A program made the translations under genes and the position numbers. The notes under the pieces were generated by a model that saw only the letters and a list, made by a program, of their open reading frames with translations, ran no database searches and was not told the origin of the DNA. Of a stretch of 62,073 nt of DNA, positions 33,360 to 42,274 are shown in pieces. How positions within the stretch are numbered: position 1 is the stretch's first letter; every line of letters begins with the position of its first letter. The DNA is from Candidatus Delongbacteria bacterium (lineage in GTDB: Bacteria; Delongbacteria; UBA4055): contig JAQICF010000196.1 of NCBI GenBank assembly GCA_027858795.1, positions 1 through 62,073 on the forward strand, read 5' to 3'.

Positions 33360-34400
33360 ATGAAAATAGTCGTAGCAGTCAGCGGTATAAACGCAGTGGA
33401 TAACCCAGGTCCCGGTACAGGGATTTGTAAAGCATTGAAAGAAAGTGATCTTGACATAAGAACTATCGGATTGGCTTATGATGCAATGGAGCCCGGTGTT
33501 TATATGGACAACATTATTGATAAAAGTTATATCATGCCATATCCATCCGGCAGCAGGGAAGCTTTTATCGAAAGGATCAAACATATTAATTCAGTAGAAA
33601 AAATAGATGTTATAATTTCAGCACTTGATGCAGAGCTTCCTATATATATGGATATAGAGCCGGTCCTTACAGAGATGGGTATAAAAATGTTGATCCCTAC
33701 TAAAGAAATGTTCAAAACAAGAGATAAGCTTAGATTAAAGGAATTGGCAGAGAAGATCGGAGTAAAAGCACCCGAGTACAGAAGCTGTACTTCTATCAGA
33801 GATCTTCATGATTCAACAGAGAAAGTTGGATTTCCATGTATGGTAAAAGGTCCGTTCTACGAAGCTTTCAAAGCAAATAGCATAAGTGAAGCGGAAGACT
33901 ACTTTCATAAGATAGCTATGGCATGGGGATATCCTATCATCGTTCAGAAGTTCATTACAGGTGATGAATATGATGTGGTCGGTTGCGGAGACGGAAAGGG
34001 AAGTGATATAGGTGTTTTTGCGATCAGGAAAATGACAATTACTAAACTCGGTAAGGTTTGGAATGCGGTCAGCATAAAGAATGAAAAACTCATCGAAGCA
34101 ACCCGAAAGGTCGTAAAAGGTCTATCGTGGAAAGGTGGATTTGAGTTTGAAGTTCTTGTCGAAAGTTCAACTCAGGATATATATGTACTTGAGATCAATC
34201 CGAGATTTCCGGCATGGGTTTATTTTGCGGCAGGATGCGGTATAAATCTTCCCGAGAGAATGGTGAAACTTCTGCTGGATAAGGAATATGAAACACATTC
34301 CAATTACGACAGCGGAAAATTAATGATAAGATTCACAAATGAAATGATCAAAGATATAAAGGATTTCGAACAAATTTCGACAACAGGCGAAACGAAATAA
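33360..34400 (+). CDS. ATP-grasp ligase of the PqqD-like cluster
   Basis: A 346-residue CarB/PurK-like ATP-grasp protein. The pre-grasp domain (MKIVVAVSGINAVDNPGPG, DVIISALDAELPIYM) is followed by the ATP-grasp lobes: VGFPCMVKGPFYEAFKA, IIVQKFITGDEYDVVG, and VLEINPRFPAWVYFAAGCG, whose ENPRF-type metal-binding stretch is intact. Such ligases join a carboxylate to an amine through an acyl phosphate. The ATG has AGGAAAG upstream. Being next to a PqqD-like protein suggests a peptide substrate, whereas the neighbouring decarboxylase suggests an amino acid; sequence alone does not decide. Confidence 0.8.
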   Translation: MKIVVAVSGINAVDNPGPGTGICKALKESDLDIRTIGLAYDAMEPGVYMDNIIDKSYIMPYPSGSREAFIERIKHINSVEKIDVIISALDAELPIYMDIEPVLTEMGIKMLIPTKEMFKTRDKLRLKELAEKIGVKAPEYRSCTSIRDLHDSTEKVGFPCMVKGPFYEAFKANSISEAEDYFHKIAMAWGYPIIVQKFITGDEYDVVGCGDGKGSDIGVFAIRKMTITKLGKVWNAVSIKNEKLIEATRKVVKGLSWKGGFEFEVLVESSTQDIYVLEINPRFPAWVYFAAGCGINLPERMVKLLLDKEYETHSNYDSGKLMIRFTNEMIKDIKDFEQISTTGETK

Positions 34401-34405
34401 AATCC

Positions 34406-34433
34406 GTAGGGGAAGGTTCCCATGCCTTCCCGG
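34406..34433. repeat. R2 palindromic repeat, GGGAAGG variant, copy 2
   Basis: GTAG then arms GGGAAGG (34410-34416) and CCTTCCC (34425-34431) around TTCCCATG. It fills half of the 59 bp gap between the ATP-grasp and decarboxylase genes. Confidence 0.85.
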
Positions 34434-34459
34434 GAGCGAAAACCAAAGAAGGAAACACA

Positions 34460-35812
34460 ATGAAAAAAGAATATATTAAACCGTACATTAAGAAGCAGAC
34501 AGCCGGAATTATGAATAAATTCGGTGTTTCTTATAATAAAGGTCACAGAGAAGATATTTTAGGTATTCCTATTGGAAATTTTACAGATAAATTCGGATCC
34601 CCCGTATTCGTTCTCAGTGAAAAGCTTATCAGAGAAAGATATAGAAAAATATATTCACACTTTTCAAGTAAATATCCTAAAGCTAAGATGTCATGGTCGT
34701 ATAAGACAAATTATTTGGATGCTGTATGCTCAATAATGCATCAGGAAGGAGAAACTGCTGAAGTTGTTTCAGACTTTGAATATCAGAAAGCGAGAAGGCT
34801 CGGTGTTCCCGGGAATAAGATAATATATAATGGTCCGTATAAACCACTGGAATCATTGAAGGTTGCTTTTGAAGAAGGGGCTATAGTCAATCTTGATAAT
34901 TTTGATGAAATAATTAAAGCTGAGGAAGCTGCAAAGGCAATAAATAAGAAAGCAGCAGTCGGTATCAGAGTAAATATGGATACCGGAGTATATCCTCAGT
35001 GGTCAAGGTTCGGGTTTAATTTAGAGAATAACAGTGCTTTCAATGCCGTAAAAAGGATCGACCACAGTGAAAATCTTTACTTGGAAGGAATTCATTGTCA
35101 TATAGGAACTTTCATGCTTGATCCGAATGCGTACAGAGAAGCTGTGAAAAAAGTCGTTGCTCTGATGAGAAAGATCGAGGATGAATTTAAAATATCAATA
35201 AAATATTTGGATTTCGGTGGCGGTTTTCCATCAATGAACAAACTGAAAGGAACATATTTGCCTCCTGAAGTTTCAGTTCCACCCGTAGAAGAATTCATTG
35301 ATGCAGTGGCAGATACATTACTGGAGGAACTTAAACCGGATGAATATCCGGATGTTTACCTTGAAACCGGCAGATCGATCATTGATGAAGCAGGCTGGTT
35401 GATAACTTCTGTGGATGCAGTGAAAAGGCTTCCTGACGGGACAAAAAGTTATATTATTGATGCAGGTGTAAATTTATTATATACTTCAACCTGGTATAAT
35501 TATAAGGTCGAAATTGACAGAGAACTTCACGGGGCTTATGAAAATTCAGTGATCTACGGACCTCTCTGTATGAACATTGATGTCGTTGTTGAAAGTGCGT
35601 TTTTACCACCTTTACCAAGAGGTACAAGGCTGATATTGTCACCAATGGGTGCTTACAATGTTACTCAGTGGATGCAGTTCATAAGATACAGACCTGCAGT
35701 TGCAATGATAATGGAAGACGGTTCTCTTGAGGAGATCAGAAGACCTGAAACTCTTGATGATGTGGTCGGACCGGAAAGAATACCGGAAAAATTAAAGAAA
35801 TTTGAGCTATAG
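34460..35812 (+). CDS. PLP-dependent decarboxylase of the LysA/ornithine-decarboxylase (fold type III) family
   Basis: A 450-residue alanine-racemase-fold enzyme. The PLP lysine is K82 in SWSYKTNYLDAV; the barrel shows the usual VSDFEYQKARRLG, GIHCHIGTF and DFGGGFPS (phosphate-binding) motifs, and ETGRSIIDEAGWL. The C-terminal domain has GPLCMNIDVV with the conserved active-site cysteine C370 and then GAYNVTQWMQF, where true diaminopimelate decarboxylases have a GAY followed by a different pattern. I therefore call the family but not lysA. The extended N-terminus (about 40 residues) before GNFTDKFGSPVFVL is also unusual. Its stop lies 9 bp before the next gene. Confidence 0.85.
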   Translation: MKKEYIKPYIKKQTAGIMNKFGVSYNKGHREDILGIPIGNFTDKFGSPVFVLSEKLIRERYRKIYSHFSSKYPKAKMSWSYKTNYLDAVCSIMHQEGETAEVVSDFEYQKARRLGVPGNKIIYNGPYKPLESLKVAFEEGAIVNLDNFDEIIKAEEAAKAINKKAAVGIRVNMDTGVYPQWSRFGFNLENNSAFNAVKRIDHSENLYLEGIHCHIGTFMLDPNAYREAVKKVVALMRKIEDEFKISIKYLDFGGGFPSMNKLKGTYLPPEVSVPPVEEFIDAVADTLLEELKPDEYPDVYLETGRSIIDEAGWLITSVDAVKRLPDGTKSYIIDAGVNLLYTSTWYNYKVEIDRELHGAYENSVIYGPLCMNIDVVVESAFLPPLPRGTRLILSPMGAYNVTQWMQFIRYRPAVAMIMEDGSLEEIRRPETLDDVVGPERIPEKLKKFEL

Positions 35813-35821
35813 GTATTTTCA

Positions 35822-37897
35822 ATGCACGAAAAAAATAAAATGATCGTATTATTTGAAGATCTGACGGGTTCATTCTCGAATTTGATCTTCATCAGAAGTA
35901 AAATAGTCGGGCTTCTGCTCTTTGCCTGTACGCTTTTCAATCTGAATATTGCATCTCAGGGAATTATCTCTCTGGTAGTGGCAGTCCTATTTGCAAGGTT
36001 CATTGGCATAAAAAAGGATGATCCGATAAATAAATTGTACAGTTACAACGCATTACTGACAGGTTTCGCGATAGGATTTATTTTCAAAGTGACCTATCTT
36101 TCAGTAATTCTTACATTTGGAATGAGCATAATGACGGTTCTTCTGACCTATACTTTAAGCTCCGTTCTATATAATTTATTCAAGCTGCCGGTGTTGAATA
36201 TCCCATTCACGATCTCAGCGACAATAATATATCTATCTTCGAGTAAATACAGCAATCTGGTAGTCGATTCATTCTATAAGCAGGATTATTTTAATATAGA
36301 TATCATTCCTGCATATATCCAGGGTTTCCTCAGAGCATCAGGAATATTGGTGTTCATGCCGTACGATATTATCGGAATTGTCGTACTTCTAGCGATACTG
36401 CTATATTCACGCATAACCTTTTTTGTCACAATTTTTTCATATTACACAGGGATCTTATTTCTGGCACTCTTGAAAGGGAGTCTTCCTTTAGCTTTTGCTG
36501 AGATATCATCATTTAACTTTATATTAGTCGGCATTGCTCTGGGTGGAATGTTCCTGATTCCGTCTAAAAGGACATATCTACTGACTTTTACAGGAGTTAT
36601 GGTGTCAGTATTCATTATAGATGCAACATCGGTTTTCTGGGTATCTTTCGGCATACCCGTATTCACACTTCCGTTCAATTTGACGGTATTATTATTTATC
36701 TATGTTCTCGGCAGTGTAAAATACCCAATGATGAACTATACTTCTCTAGATCAACCTGAAAGATCACTGGTAAATTTCTTGAACTACAAAAACCGTTTTG
36801 ACTGGATAACTCCGTCTATAAATCTCCCTTTCATGGGATGCTGGACAGTATATCAGGAGTTTGACGGGGCGTGGACACATAAAGGTGTGTGGAAATATGC
36901 GTATGATTTTGTGATTGAGGATGATGAGGCAAAAACTTATAAAGGCACGGGCTCAGAGAAAGAAGATTTCTACTGCTTTGGTAAACCGGTAATATCTCCG
37001 ATAGATGGAACTATTGTTGAGGTATGTAACGAACTGGAAGATAACGAACCTGAGCAGGTCGATAAGGACAACAACTGGGGAAATTATGTAATAATCTCTT
37101 CTCCAATAGGATATTATATTGAAATATCTCACCTGAAAAAAGATTCTATCAAAGTAAAAAGAGGAGATTCCGTCACAAAAGGAACACCATTGGCGGAATG
37201 CGGTAATTCAGGATACTCACCTCAGCCCCATTTACATATTCAGCTGCAACATTCTCCACATATCGGTTATGCAGGTTATGAATTCAAGTTCAACAGCTTA
37301 AAGTTAGCTGACAGTGGTGAAATAGATCCTGATTTATTAGTCAAAGGCAACAAAGTAATTCCACTTACAACTTCAAAGATTGTCAGCAGAAAATTCCAAT
37401 TCATACTGGATGAAGAGTTTAATTACGATATTTATGAAAACGATGAAAAAGCAAGTGAGCTGAGTTTTATAGTCAAAATGGAGTCTGATGGTACTTATTA
37501 TTTCTCTGACACTGAAGATAACAAACTTTACTTCGGCAAAGACAAAGACAGGTTCGTGTTTTTTAAATATGCAGGAAATAAGCAGTCGTATCTCAGATAT
37601 TTCATGTTAGGATTACCATCTCTTTCGCTAACAGATGAAGAAAAATTATCATGGGAAGAATATTTACCGGATAATTTACTCGAATCAAAACTGCCTAAAA
37701 TATTAAAGTCATTTTACCACTCTGCAGATACTACTATAGGTCGATACTTTAAAACAGGGAGCAATGTGATCGAAGGAAAGATCTCAAAAAATAAGCTAGT
37801 TCTTTTTGATACTGAATTAACTCTTTGCGAGGTGAAAGGTATTAAAGATATTATAATCAACACAGAGAATAAAAAGATTTGGATGACAAAAGTATGA
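35822..37897 (+). CDS. Urea-transporter-like membrane domain fused to an M23 metallopeptidase domain
   Basis: A 691-residue fusion. Residues about 10-310 are a urea-transporter (UT) family domain with the duplicated half-repeats YNALLTGFAIG / FNFILVGIALG and IPFTISAT / LPFNLTVL. Residues about 330-480 are an M23 (LytM-like) domain with the zinc ligands H353 and D362 (THKGVWKYAYDF) and H472 in PHLHIQ. A beta-rich C-terminal part of about 200 residues follows. A UT channel passes small neutral molecules such as urea; M23 enzymes cut peptidoglycan cross-links. Why they are fused is unknown. The TGA overlaps the next start (ATGA). Confidence 0.85.
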   Translation: MHEKNKMIVLFEDLTGSFSNLIFIRSKIVGLLLFACTLFNLNIASQGIISLVVAVLFARFIGIKKDDPINKLYSYNALLTGFAIGFIFKVTYLSVILTFGMSIMTVLLTYTLSSVLYNLFKLPVLNIPFTISATIIYLSSSKYSNLVVDSFYKQDYFNIDIIPAYIQGFLRASGILVFMPYDIIGIVVLLAILLYSRITFFVTIFSYYTGILFLALLKGSLPLAFAEISSFNFILVGIALGGMFLIPSKRTYLLTFTGVMVSVFIIDATSVFWVSFGIPVFTLPFNLTVLLFIYVLGSVKYPMMNYTSLDQPERSLVNFLNYKNRFDWITPSINLPFMGCWTVYQEFDGAWTHKGVWKYAYDFVIEDDEAKTYKGTGSEKEDFYCFGKPVISPIDGTIVEVCNELEDNEPEQVDKDNNWGNYVIISSPIGYYIEISHLKKDSIKVKRGDSVTKGTPLAECGNSGYSPQPHLHIQLQHSPHIGYAGYEFKFNSLKLADSGEIDPDLLVKGNKVIPLTTSKIVSRKFQFILDEEFNYDIYENDEKASELSFIVKMESDGTYYFSDTEDNKLYFGKDKDRFVFFKYAGNKQSYLRYFMLGLPSLSLTDEEKLSWEEYLPDNLLESKLPKILKSFYHSADTTIGRYFKTGSNVIEGKISKNKLVLFDTELTLCEVKGIKDIIINTENKKIWMTKV

Positions 37898-39300
37898 GAT
37901 CGAAGCTGATTTATTTACTATTTATATTATTACTGAATAATATATTATTTTCCACTGAGATTGAGGAGCTGTTAAAGCAGGGAAATGAGCTATATTTTCA
38001 AGGTGATATAGAGAAAGCCCTAAACAAATTTTATGAAGCTGAAAAACTTGACAGATCAGATATTAGACCCAAGGAAGGCGTTTATAATTCATGCATCTAT
38101 TTAGGTAAATATAAAGTAGCTAATAAATATGCAAAGAAACTATATAGGTTATCAAATTCTGATATTAACACTGACAGGCTTGTTTATTCAGATGCACTAC
38201 TGGGAAGGACAGGAAATGCAAAGAAATTTTTAAGTTTGCAGGAAAATTACGAGAGAAAAAAATATTTAATAACATTATCAGGATGGGGACTATTCAATAA
38301 CGGATATTACATTGAGTCAACTGAGTGGTTTGGAGCTGCTCAAAAAAATGGTTTTGTAAACAAAGATGTTTCTTATGGATATTCGTTATCAAAAGATAAA
38401 TTGAGGTCGAAGAAAAAGAAATTTGATATATCAATTTCTCCGTTCAGCTACAGTAAAGATGCAAATTTAAGCGGCGGATTGAATTTGAATTTTAATTACA
38501 ACTACGGATACTTTGATAAAAGGTATGATCTGAATTTTATTATGCAATTCACAACAATGAACCCCGAAAGAGAAGCTGAGAATCCTGATTTTTACGGGGA
38601 TTTAGGGCAATATGAGATATTTTGGCAATACAGAAATCTTCTTTCTAGTAGAAATTCTTTTTACACAGCAGGTAAATTAAGTTTTTGTACAAATGATTAT
38701 GTGAAATTTTCATTAATGGGATTAGGTGGAGCAAGATACGATCTTATGGATCATTTTTTAGTCGATTCATATATTTCAGGTTCATTTATAGAGTATGCGT
38801 ATTATGATATGTTTGATCTGAAACAACCAGGGTTTGCTAAATACAAAGAATATTATAACTCACTGTTTTCACTGCAGTCAACTACAAATTTAACTTATTA
38901 CTCAAAATGTTTTTACATTAATGGAGAGATATTACTCTCAAAACTCTTAGGTTCTACATATTTTGCAGATGTGAATGAATTTCAAGACAGAGAAGATCTT
39001 CCTGACGATGTAGTCGATTCAGAAGATATTGAATATTTCTATACTGCACGGGCAGGAATAACGACAAAGCAGGTAGATGTTTTCGGCAGTTATTCTGAAG
39101 GCAATAAATTCATGATGCATTCTGAAGGTGGCAGGTATTTAAATACAACTGAATTCGGATTTATAAATGGATTTAGCGGTGGTTTTACAGTTAATAAATT
39201 GTTTGATAAATGGGTCATATCATATATATTTACAAAGAAAAATTATGAAGAATATGATGTAATAACAAACACATTGGTAGCCAGTTATAGTTGGAAGTAG
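37894..39300 (+). CDS. TPR protein with C-terminal outer-membrane beta-barrel (YaiO-like)
   Basis: A 468-residue secreted protein. The signal peptide MRSKLIYLLFILLLNNILFS is followed by TPR-type helices to about residue 165 (LLKQGNELYFQGDIEKALNK, NYERKKYLITLSGWGLFNNG), then a barrel-like half with many alternating aromatic strands, ending LVASYSWK with an aromatic near the C-terminus. I use the ATG at 37894, which overlaps the stop of the fusion gene by 4 bp. The stop codon TAG is formed by the first bases of an R1 repeat. It may assemble with the UT/M23 protein in the envelope, judged by coupling only. Confidence 0.75.
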   Translation: MRSKLIYLLFILLLNNILFSTEIEELLKQGNELYFQGDIEKALNKFYEAEKLDRSDIRPKEGVYNSCIYLGKYKVANKYAKKLYRLSNSDINTDRLVYSDALLGRTGNAKKFLSLQENYERKKYLITLSGWGLFNNGYYIESTEWFGAAQKNGFVNKDVSYGYSLSKDKLRSKKKKFDISISPFSYSKDANLSGGLNLNFNYNYGYFDKRYDLNFIMQFTTMNPEREAENPDFYGDLGQYEIFWQYRNLLSSRNSFYTAGKLSFCTNDYVKFSLMGLGGARYDLMDHFLVDSYISGSFIEYAYYDMFDLKQPGFAKYKEYYNSLFSLQSTTNLTYYSKCFYINGEILLSKLLGSTYFADVNEFQDREDLPDDVVDSEDIEYFYTARAGITTKQVDVFGSYSEGNKFMMHSEGGRYLNTTEFGFINGFSGGFTVNKLFDKWVISYIFTKKNYEEYDVITNTLVASYSWK

Positions 39301-39321
39301 AGACGCAATACTTTGCGTCTC
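39300..39321. repeat. R1 palindromic repeat, copy 3
   Basis: Arms GAGACGCAA (39300-39308) and TTGCGTCTC (39313-39321), loop TACT. The GTAG before the arm supplies the TAG stop of the upstream gene, so insertion may have set the present C-terminus. Confidence 0.9.
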
Positions 39322-39350
39322 ATGACAAACATAAAAAGGAGAAAAAATAG

Positions 39351-39962
39351 ATGAAATACAAATTTATAACCTTATTGATAATAACTGTAAGTTTATTTGC
39401 AGAATTAAGTTTCAAGGATATTCAAAATGCATACACCAGTTCATATTCTTACGAAACTGCTCAAAAGTACGATAAGGCTATTTCAAGCATGAATAAGATC
39501 ATAACTACTTATCCAAACGGTTATACTGTTAATTACAGGCTCGGTTGGTTGTATTATCTTGCAGGAAATTACGCTAATTCCGTAAAGCATTTGAATGCTG
39601 CATTATTGGTCTATCCATATTCTGTCGAAGCTTTGAATACTGTAAACTTAGTCAATGTTGCAAGGCTGGACTGGGATAAAGTCGAATCTCAATCAATTAA
39701 TATTTTCAAGATAGATTATTATAATTATTATGCAAATTACTGGTATTCTGTTGCTTTGATCAGGCAGAAAAAATACGATCAGGCAATCAAAGTAGCCGAT
39801 AAAATGCTTGCCGTTTTTCCTACAAATGTTACTTTTTTAAATATTCTTGCTGAAAGCTATTATCTTAATGGTAATACTGCGGATGCTTTGAAGGTTTTTG
39901 AGTCTGTGGTTATTCTGGATAAGGATAATGAGACAGCGAAGTATTATTTAGGAAAGAAATAA
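39351..39962 (+). CDS. Small periplasmic TPR protein
   Basis: A 203-residue protein with signal peptide MKYKFITLLIITVSLFA and about four tetratricopeptide-type repeats (YDKAISSMNKIITTYPNGYT, NYRLGWLYYLAGNYANSVKH, YYANYWYSVALIRQKKYDQA, LNILAESYYLNGNTADALKV). TPRs bind peptide ligands or partner proteins. The ribosome site AAAAAGGAGAAAAAA is strong. It lies 50 bp after the barrel gene with an R1 repeat in between and 14 bp before the symporter gene, so it belongs to the same run. No enzyme motif. Confidence 0.8.
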   Translation: MKYKFITLLIITVSLFAELSFKDIQNAYTSSYSYETAQKYDKAISSMNKIITTYPNGYTVNYRLGWLYYLAGNYANSVKHLNAALLVYPYSVEALNTVNLVNVARLDWDKVESQSINIFKIDYYNYYANYWYSVALIRQKKYDQAIKVADKMLAVFPTNVTFLNILAESYYLNGNTADALKVFESVVILDKDNETAKYYLGKK

Positions 39963-39976
39963 TCTAAAAGACTAAT

Positions 39977-41389
39977 ATGAACATCTATATATTTATTATA
40001 ATATCGTATTTCGCCTTAGTTATCTTAATATCTTTTCTAACCAAAAAGATGGCAAGTAGATCTACTTCTGATTTTCTTGTAGCAGGAAGGAATCTCGGAG
40101 TAGTTGTTTGTGCTGTTGTAGTGGCAGCAGAGTGGCTCGGTGGTATGAGTACAATTGGTGTCAGTGAGCAAGCTTTCAACACAGGAACTCTCAGACCGAT
40201 ACTTTACAATATAGCAACTGCCCTTGGAATGGTAATAATTGGTTTCACGGTAGCATCTCATTATAGAAAGAAAGATGTACACACGGTTAGTGAAATGCTC
40301 AAGTTTTTATTTGGTGATAACGTAAGAACTGTTTCAGCAATATCATTTCTATTGGCCTATATAACCTTAGCCTATGTTCAATTGCAAACTTGTGCTGGTC
40401 TCTTTGGACCATTACTAGGTCTGGATTGGATAACTTCGGTAATTATATCTTCAGTAATAATAACGATATATACGTATATCGGTGGGATGCATGCTCTTGC
40501 TATAACCGGAGTAATCCATGTTGTAGTAATGTTCTTAGGAATAGGGATAGCAACATTCATTGGCATGGATAAAGTGGGAGGTTTCGAAGCGCTACAAACT
40601 TCGTTAATGGCAACAGGAGCTCCTGAAAATTTCTATAATCCTTTCAGTGGGGGTATGAGTAAAGCCTTCAGTCTTCTTCTTGGAGGAATTTTAGGTGGAA
40701 TGGCCGGACAGGCAAGTATTCAACCTATATTTGCTGCAAAAAATGCTATCACAGCTAAAAGAGCAGCAATAGTTTCAAGTATGATAATAGCTCCATTCGG
40801 AATAATGGTGGCATTCCTCGGTCTTATCGCTAAGACAGGTGTATTCTTTGAAATTTCATCAATTACTAATCCTAAGATGGTACTTTCAACTTTACTGACC
40901 ACACCAGAATTTATACATCCAGTATTAGGAGGAATAGCCTTAGCAGGAGTACTAGCAGCCATTCTTTCAACTGTAGGGCCTGTGAATTTTGCAATTGTTA
41001 CCATAGCCACAAAAGATATTTATCAGGGAATTATACATAAGAAAGTTGATGATAAAAAATTGCTAAAAACTGCAAAGAGGATGGTTCTTCTAGTCAATGT
41101 CGTAACTATTCCATTAGCAATATTCATTCACGGTGCTATTCTTGAAGCGGCCTATGTATCTTATGCTATCAGAGCAATTGGAGCGATCGTTATAATTCTG
41201 GGTATTTATAAAAGGAATTGGATAACTTCTTCAGGTGTAGTTCTAGCTTTTATCGGTGGAACAATAACTATATTTGTGTGTATTCTTGCAAATAAGATGG
41301 GATGGTTCTCAGTAGATAAAACCTATGGAGCAGTAATTTCAGCAATAGTTTTTATTCTTATTGGGAATCTGTGGGAGAAGTTCCGATAA
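39977..41389 (+). CDS. Sodium:solute symporter family (SSS) transporter
   Basis: A 470-residue integral membrane protein with 12-13 predicted helices. Family features are the N-terminal STSDFLVAGRNLG (the typical S-x-x-D-F-x-x-A-G-R-x-L-G pattern), AAEWLGGMSTIGVSEQAF, TIYTYIGGMHALAITGVIH and LAAILSTVGPVNFAIVTIA, which contains the conserved Na2-site serine/threonine helix. Substrates of the family range from proline and sugars to short acids and urea, so none can be named. It is the last gene of the run starting at 33011. Its 3' end overlaps the convergent membrane-protein gene by 32 bp. Confidence 0.88.
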   Translation: MNIYIFIIISYFALVILISFLTKKMASRSTSDFLVAGRNLGVVVCAVVVAAEWLGGMSTIGVSEQAFNTGTLRPILYNIATALGMVIIGFTVASHYRKKDVHTVSEMLKFLFGDNVRTVSAISFLLAYITLAYVQLQTCAGLFGPLLGLDWITSVIISSVIITIYTYIGGMHALAITGVIHVVVMFLGIGIATFIGMDKVGGFEALQTSLMATGAPENFYNPFSGGMSKAFSLLLGGILGGMAGQASIQPIFAAKNAITAKRAAIVSSMIIAPFGIMVAFLGLIAKTGVFFEISSITNPKMVLSTLLTTPEFIHPVLGGIALAGVLAAILSTVGPVNFAIVTIATKDIYQGIIHKKVDDKKLLKTAKRMVLLVNVVTIPLAIFIHGAILEAAYVSYAIRAIGAIVIILGIYKRNWITSSGVVLAFIGGTITIFVCILANKMGWFSVDKTYGAVISAIVFILIGNLWEKFR

Positions 41390-41813
41390 CTTCTTCCTTT
41401 GGCACGATTTTACTTTTAAGAAACTCTAACACTTCCTCTCTTTTATCAGCAGGAATTCTTAGTAAAATACCTCTAAATGACTCCATTCTGGAAGATATCC
41501 TGTACGGAGACAGAAAAATACCATTCTTATCCATAACAACTTTTTTATAATATACATATTCATGCCTGATCTTATAAAAATAACGATCTACAACTAATCT
41601 ATCATCGTAAAGCATATATTTAAATGAAAAGAATATCTCAGTTAAAGATAAAATAGTCAAAACTAAAGCAATAATTGCATAAGTCGGGTTGAACATATAA
41701 TAAATCATTATATTTACAAAAAACACAGCTAAAACACCCTTTAAAAAAGTTCTGGGATCATCTCTTAATGTATTTTGGATAAATAAATATTTTGGCTTTT
41801 GCTTATCAGTCAT
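41358..41813 (-). CDS. Small membrane protein with a PH-like domain
   Basis: A 151-residue protein with two adjacent membrane helices (about 24-66; VFFVNIMIYYMFNP and YAIIALVLTILSLTEIFF) and a C-terminal cytoplasmic part whose beta pattern (YMLYDDRLVVDRYFYKIRHE, VVMDKNGIFLSPY, RGILLRIPADKREEVLEFL) is like the bacterial PH-domain membrane proteins (YdbT/PH_2 type). Function unknown. It is the distal gene of the minus-strand group dut-fur-purA and is followed by the convergent symporter, with which it overlaps 32 bp tail to tail. The gap to dut is 29 bp. Confidence 0.6.
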   Translation of the reverse strand: MTDKQKPKYLFIQNTLRDDPRTFLKGVLAVFFVNIMIYYMFNPTYAIIALVLTILSLTEIFFSFKYMLYDDRLVVDRYFYKIRHEYVYYKKVVMDKNGIFLSPYRISSRMESFRGILLRIPADKREEVLEFLKSKIVPKEEVIGTSPTDSQ

Positions 41814-41842
41814 TGATGGACTCCCTGTTATACGTCTCAGTT

Positions 41843-42274
41843 TTATATTCCTGTTGACCCAAAGCCACCCTCACCTCGGCTGGTATCATTTAGATCGTTA
41901 ACTTCAGTAATTTTTACTTCATAAACAGGCTTAATAATCATCTGAGCTATTTTCATCCCTGTAGTGACTTTAAAATCATCTCTACCATGATTGATCATAA
42001 TAACTCCGATCTCACCCCTATAACCTTCGTCGATAGTCCCAGGAGTATTTGTTAGAGAGATAGTATGCTTTAGTGCTAATCCGCTACGTGGTCTGATCTG
42101 AGCTTCAGTATTTTTAGGTAACTGAATGCTGATACCAGTTTTTACAAGATACGATTTTCCAGATTCAAGAGTCTTATTTTCTATAGAGAAAAGATCCAGT
42201 CCTGCATCTCCCGGATGAGCATATGATGGTAGAATTGCTTTATCTGATAATTTTTTAACTTTCACTTCAAACAT
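41843..42274 (-). CDS. dut: dUTP diphosphatase
   Basis: A 143-residue trimeric-type dUTPase with the five conserved motifs: [39 protein letters not shown] (with the catalytic aspartate), then the region [10 protein letters not shown], and the C-terminal arm [10 protein letters not shown] that closes over the substrate. It converts dUTP to dUMP and pyrophosphate, keeping uracil out of DNA and feeding dTMP synthesis. Length is normal for bacterial Dut. The ATG directly follows the stop of the Fur-family gene with no gap, so the two are co-translated. Confidence 0.95.
   Translation of the reverse strand: MFEVKVKKLSDKAILPSYAHPGDAGLDLFSIENKTLESGKSYLVKTGISIQLPKNTEAQIRPRSGLALKHTISLTNTPGTIDEGYRGEIGVIMINHGRDDFKVTTGMKIAQMIIKPVYEVKITEVNDLNDTSRGEGGFGSTGI

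Noticed and set aside
34460..35812. Calling the decarboxylase lysA
   Set aside because: Sequence after the GAY motif and operon context differ from standard diaminopimelate decarboxylases; family-level call only.
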